Origin: Mycolicibacterium poriferae
Lineage (GTDB): Bacteria > Actinomycetota > Actinomycetes > Mycobacteriales > Mycobacteriaceae
Direction: 5' to 3'
Assembly (NCBI RefSeq): GCF_010728325.1
Contig: NZ_AP022570.1
Coordinates: 4,092,001-4,156,000, forward strand
DNA length: 64,000 nucleotides
The stretch's first letter is position 1, and every line of letters starts with the position of its first letter. The position numbers and the translations under genes were made by a program. The notes beneath the pieces were generated by a model. It did no database searches, was not told the origin of the DNA, and worked only from the letters and a program-made list of their open reading frames with translations. This document shows, in pieces, positions 61,937-64,000 of the stretch.

Positions 61937-62713
61937 GTGCTGGAGCTCAAGACCCCACCCGAGATCGCTGCGATGCGGGTGACCGGCGCGTTCATCGCCG
62001 AACTGCTCGATGACCTCACCGGGCGCGCCCAGCCCGGAGTGAACCTGCTCGAGCTCGAACAGCGCGCCCGCACACTGATCTCGGAGCGCGGCGCGCACTC
62101 CTGCTACTGGGATTACGCCCCCTCCTTCGGACGCGGCCCCTTCCGCAACGTCATCTGCCTGTCGGTGAACGACGCGGTCCTGCACGGCTTGCCCCACGAC
62201 TACGTCCTGCGCGACGCCGACGTGCTCAAGATGGACATCGCGGTGTCCATCGACGGCTGGGTGGCCGACTCCGCGCGCAGCGTCATCGTCGGCACTGCCC
62301 GACCGCAGGACCGGCGCCTGGTCGCCGCGACCGAAGATGCACTCGCGGCCGGCATCGCCGCCGCCCGGCCCGGCAACCGCCTCGGCGACATCTCGGCCGC
62401 GATCGGCGCGGTCGCCGCCGAGTACGGCTACCCCGTCAACACCGAGTTCGGCGGTCACGGCATCGGACGAACCATGCACGAGGACCCGCACGTCTGCAAC
62501 ACCGGCCGCGCCGGCCGTGGCCTGAAACTGCGTCCCGGCCTGACGCTGGCGCTGGAGCCCTGGTTCGCCGCGGGCACGGACAGGATCGTCTACGACCCCG
62601 ACGGATGGACGATCCGCTCGGCCGACGGTTCTCGCACTGCCCACAGCGAGCACACCATCGCGATCACCGACGGAGAGGCCCAGGTGCTCACCGAGCGAGT
62701 CGACCGAGGCTGA
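61937..62713 (+). CDS. map: Type I methionine aminopeptidase
   Basis: A 258-aa M24 metallopeptidase that removes the initiator methionine. His83 is in LHGLPHD. The metal ligands lie in KMDIAVSIDGWVADSARS (two Asp), GHGIGRTMHEDP (His), LALEPW (Glu) and SEHTIAIT (Glu). It has no N-terminal zinc-finger extension. GTG 61937 has AGGAAAGGA eight bases upstream; the long frame before it runs through the repeats and operator and is not coding. Mycobacteria usually carry two other map genes, so this may be an extra, regulated copy; that is inference. Confidence 0.92.
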   Translation: MLELKTPPEIAAMRVTGAFIAELLDDLTGRAQPGVNLLELEQRARTLISERGAHSCYWDYAPSFGRGPFRNVICLSVNDAVLHGLPHDYVLRDADVLKMDIAVSIDGWVADSARSVIVGTARPQDRRLVAATEDALAAGIAAARPGNRLGDISAAIGAVAAEYGYPVNTEFGGHGIGRTMHEDPHVCNTGRAGRGLKLRPGLTLALEPWFAAGTDRIVYDPDGWTIRSADGSRTAHSEHTIAITDGEAQVLTERVDRG

Positions 62714-62730
62714 GCTCTGACGGCGCGGAC

Positions 62731-62758
62731 CGCGGTCGACCCTCTCGTATCGACCGCG
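62731..62758. terminator. Hairpin CGCGGTCGA-N10-TCGACCGCG after map
   Basis: Perfect nine-base arms with a ten-base loop begin 18 bases after the map stop. It has no T-run, as is usual here. It separates map from the next gene, which starts at 62855 with its own ribosome site. Confidence 0.75.
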
Positions 62759-62854
62759 ACACGCCGCCCCGTCACCTGCGAAATCCTGAGAATCAGCTGG
62801 CAGGCGGGTAAGTTCATCGTGGGCGGGTTTATCGATCGGTAGGTGGGGATCGTC

Positions 62855-64000
62855 ATGAAGGTTTCCGGACGAGCGGTTCTGGCCGCTGGCGTCGCGGCGC
62901 TGACCGGCGGCGCACTGGCTTTCACGCCCTCGGTGCTCCCTGCATCGATGCGGACCATCGAGGTGCTGCCGCCGGTGGCGTTCACCGCCGACAGCACGGC
63001 TCTGCCGGTCTCCGATGAGGAGGTGCGCGCCGCTCTGGAACTGATCGGCGACGTTTCCACCGCTCCCGGCCACGGCAAGATCACGATCCGTCTCGGCACC
63101 GACGAGGGGTCTCACGCCCTCGCGGCCGCGCTGCCGGCGGCCAACGTCGCCGACGAGATCCACCGCGCCCCCGCCCTCGCGCGCACCACCGCCGATCCCG
63201 ATGAGCCCGACGATGTCGCCTCGGACGTGGCGGGGCTGGAAGAACCGGGCGAAGACCCGGTGGTTCTCAACGCGGCTTCCGACATCATCAACGATGTCTA
63301 TGCCGTCACCCGGTACTGGGCGAACTATGTGTCGCTGGAGCTCGGCCCGTGGCTGATCAACTGGGTGCCGTTCGGTTATCTGATCTCCGACCAGATCTAC
63401 ATCTGGTACCCGGATTTCGTGCTCCCCGTCGTGGACAGCTTCGTCTACGACTTCCTCGACCCGGTGGTCAACAACCCGCTCGATCTGGGGGTCTGGGTCA
63501 CCGGCATCGGTGACATCATCAACACCGCCGTCACCGGCGTCTACAACGGCATCGTCAGCGAGATCCAGTACGTGTTGGACTTCGGCTGGTTCCCGATTCC
63601 GCTGCCACCGCTGCCCGACTTCCCGCTTCCGTTCGCCGCGGATTCGACAGAGGCCGCCGTCACGCTGGCGGCCAGCGAGGCCGCCCCCGCCACCGAAGCT
63701 GCCGAGGACACCGAAGCGACCGAGACCACCGAGACCACCGAGACTGCTGACGCGGCCGAGGGCACCGGCGCGGTCGCCGGTGAGGTCGCCGAGCCGGAGG
63801 CGCCCGCCGGTGAGGTCGCCGAGCCGCAGGCGCCCGCTGAGGGCGACGCCGAGCAGCCCGGCGAGGTGACCGAGGAGGTCGTCGACGACACCGGAGAGGT
63901 AGCCGACGACACCACAGAGGTCGCCGGTGGCACCGAGGTTCCCGTCGAGGAACCGGCCGTCGACGAGTCCACCGAGACCGCCCCCGATGTCGATGAGTCG
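62855..64000 (+). CDS. Exported mycobacterial surface protein with acidic low-complexity tail (3' truncated)
   Basis: At least 382 codons; the gene runs off the right edge. A signal peptide (about residues 1-30) is followed by a mixed region. A conserved hydrophobic, aromatic segment comes next (about residues 145-260; NDVYAVTRYWANYVSLELGPWLINWVPFGYLISDQIYIWYP), then a proline stretch PIPLPPLPDFPLPFA. The C-terminal part is Ala/Glu/Thr/Asp-rich with direct repeats. ATG 62855 is preceded by AGGTGGGGA. It resembles the many PE/PPE-unrelated surface proteins of environmental mycobacteria. The function is unknown. Confidence 0.75.
   Translation, partial: MKVSGRAVLAAGVAALTGGALAFTPSVLPASMRTIEVLPPVAFTADSTALPVSDEEVRAALELIGDVSTAPGHGKITIRLGTDEGSHALAAALPAANVADEIHRAPALARTTADPDEPDDVASDVAGLEEPGEDPVVLNAASDIINDVYAVTRYWANYVSLELGPWLINWVPFGYLISDQIYIWYPDFVLPVVDSFVYDFLDPVVNNPLDLGVWVTGIGDIINTAVTGVYNGIVSEIQYVLDFGWFPIPLPPLPDFPLPFAADSTEAAVTLAASEAAPATEAAEDTEATETTETTETADAAEGTGAVAGEVAEPEAPAGEVAEPQAPAEGDAEQPGEVTEEVVDDTGEVADDTTEVAGGTEVPVEEPAVDESTETAPDVDES
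63776..63835. repeat. 30-bp in-frame tandem duplication in the exported-protein gene
   Basis: Two adjacent 30-base units (63776-63805 and 63806-63835) encode AGEVAEP-E/Q-AP twice and differ at one base. They lie in the acidic low-complexity tail and keep the frame. Confidence 0.85.

Overview
The window is high-GC actinobacterial DNA, most likely from a rapid-growing or environmental mycobacterium (Mycolicibacterium type). The evidence is an intact mycolic-acid FAS-II operon (fabD-acpM-kasA-kasB-accD6) behind a mabR-like regulator, a mycothiol-dependent dehydrogenase (mscR), a mycobacterial one-Cys peroxiredoxin (ahpE), and a gene order that, from memory, follows Mycobacterium tuberculosis Rv2236c to Rv2260 with insertions. 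Many starts are GTG or TTG, and stop/start overlaps (GTGA, ATGA) are common.

Layout. 1-2.8 kb: 5' end of cobD (minus), a VOC protein and an amidohydrolase. 2.9-7.1 kb: a copper amine oxidase, then a lower-GC accessory patch (small membrane protein, 50-aa ORF, membrane GAF protein) that ends at the 3' end of a tRNA-Val. 7.2-9.0 kb: ahpE, a DUF3052 protein and a lipoprotein. 9.1-18.8 kb: aceE, mabR and the FAS-II operon, closed by an 18-bp perfect inverted repeat. 18.9-24.0 kb: an SDR/LysR divergent pair and a two-gene unit (LamG-like protein plus Vps62-like protein) inserted ahead of glpD. 24.1-28.8 kb: glpD, TetR, an alkyl-DHAP-synthase-like flavoenzyme and a diacylglycerol-kinase-like enzyme, suggesting a glycerolipid or ether-lipid module. 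28.8-35.9 kb: DUF3145, serine hydrolase, MscS channel, methyltransferase, TPR-LuxR regulator, mscR and a metallo-beta-lactamase-fold protein.

36-46 kb: a SHOCT-domain membrane protein, a SABATH-type carboxyl methyltransferase, a DapB-like dehydrogenase, DUF4185 and secreted proteins, and a complete Dpp/Opp-type ABC importer with a fused double ATPase. 46-54 kb: catabolic-looking genes (SDR, two TetR regulators, P450, a second DapB-like dehydrogenase in an operon with a KshA-like Rieske oxygenase), AzlCD, and an epoxide-hydrolase/dehalogenase-like hydrolase. 54-64 kb: a very long M4 metallopeptidase with an acidic N-terminal region, a repeat-filled non-coding gap, a PhoD-like phosphatase, an NYN-LOTUS RNase-like protein, a POT transporter, an XRE regulator divergent from a methionine aminopeptidase across a striking paired operator, and the start of an exported acidic protein.

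No insertion sequence, integrase, prophage or CRISPR array was seen. The most interesting non-gene signals are: three tandem-repeat arrays that include a gene's stop codon; a 44-bp repeat array whose internal hairpins show a compensatory change; and the duplicated, inverted XRE/map operator.
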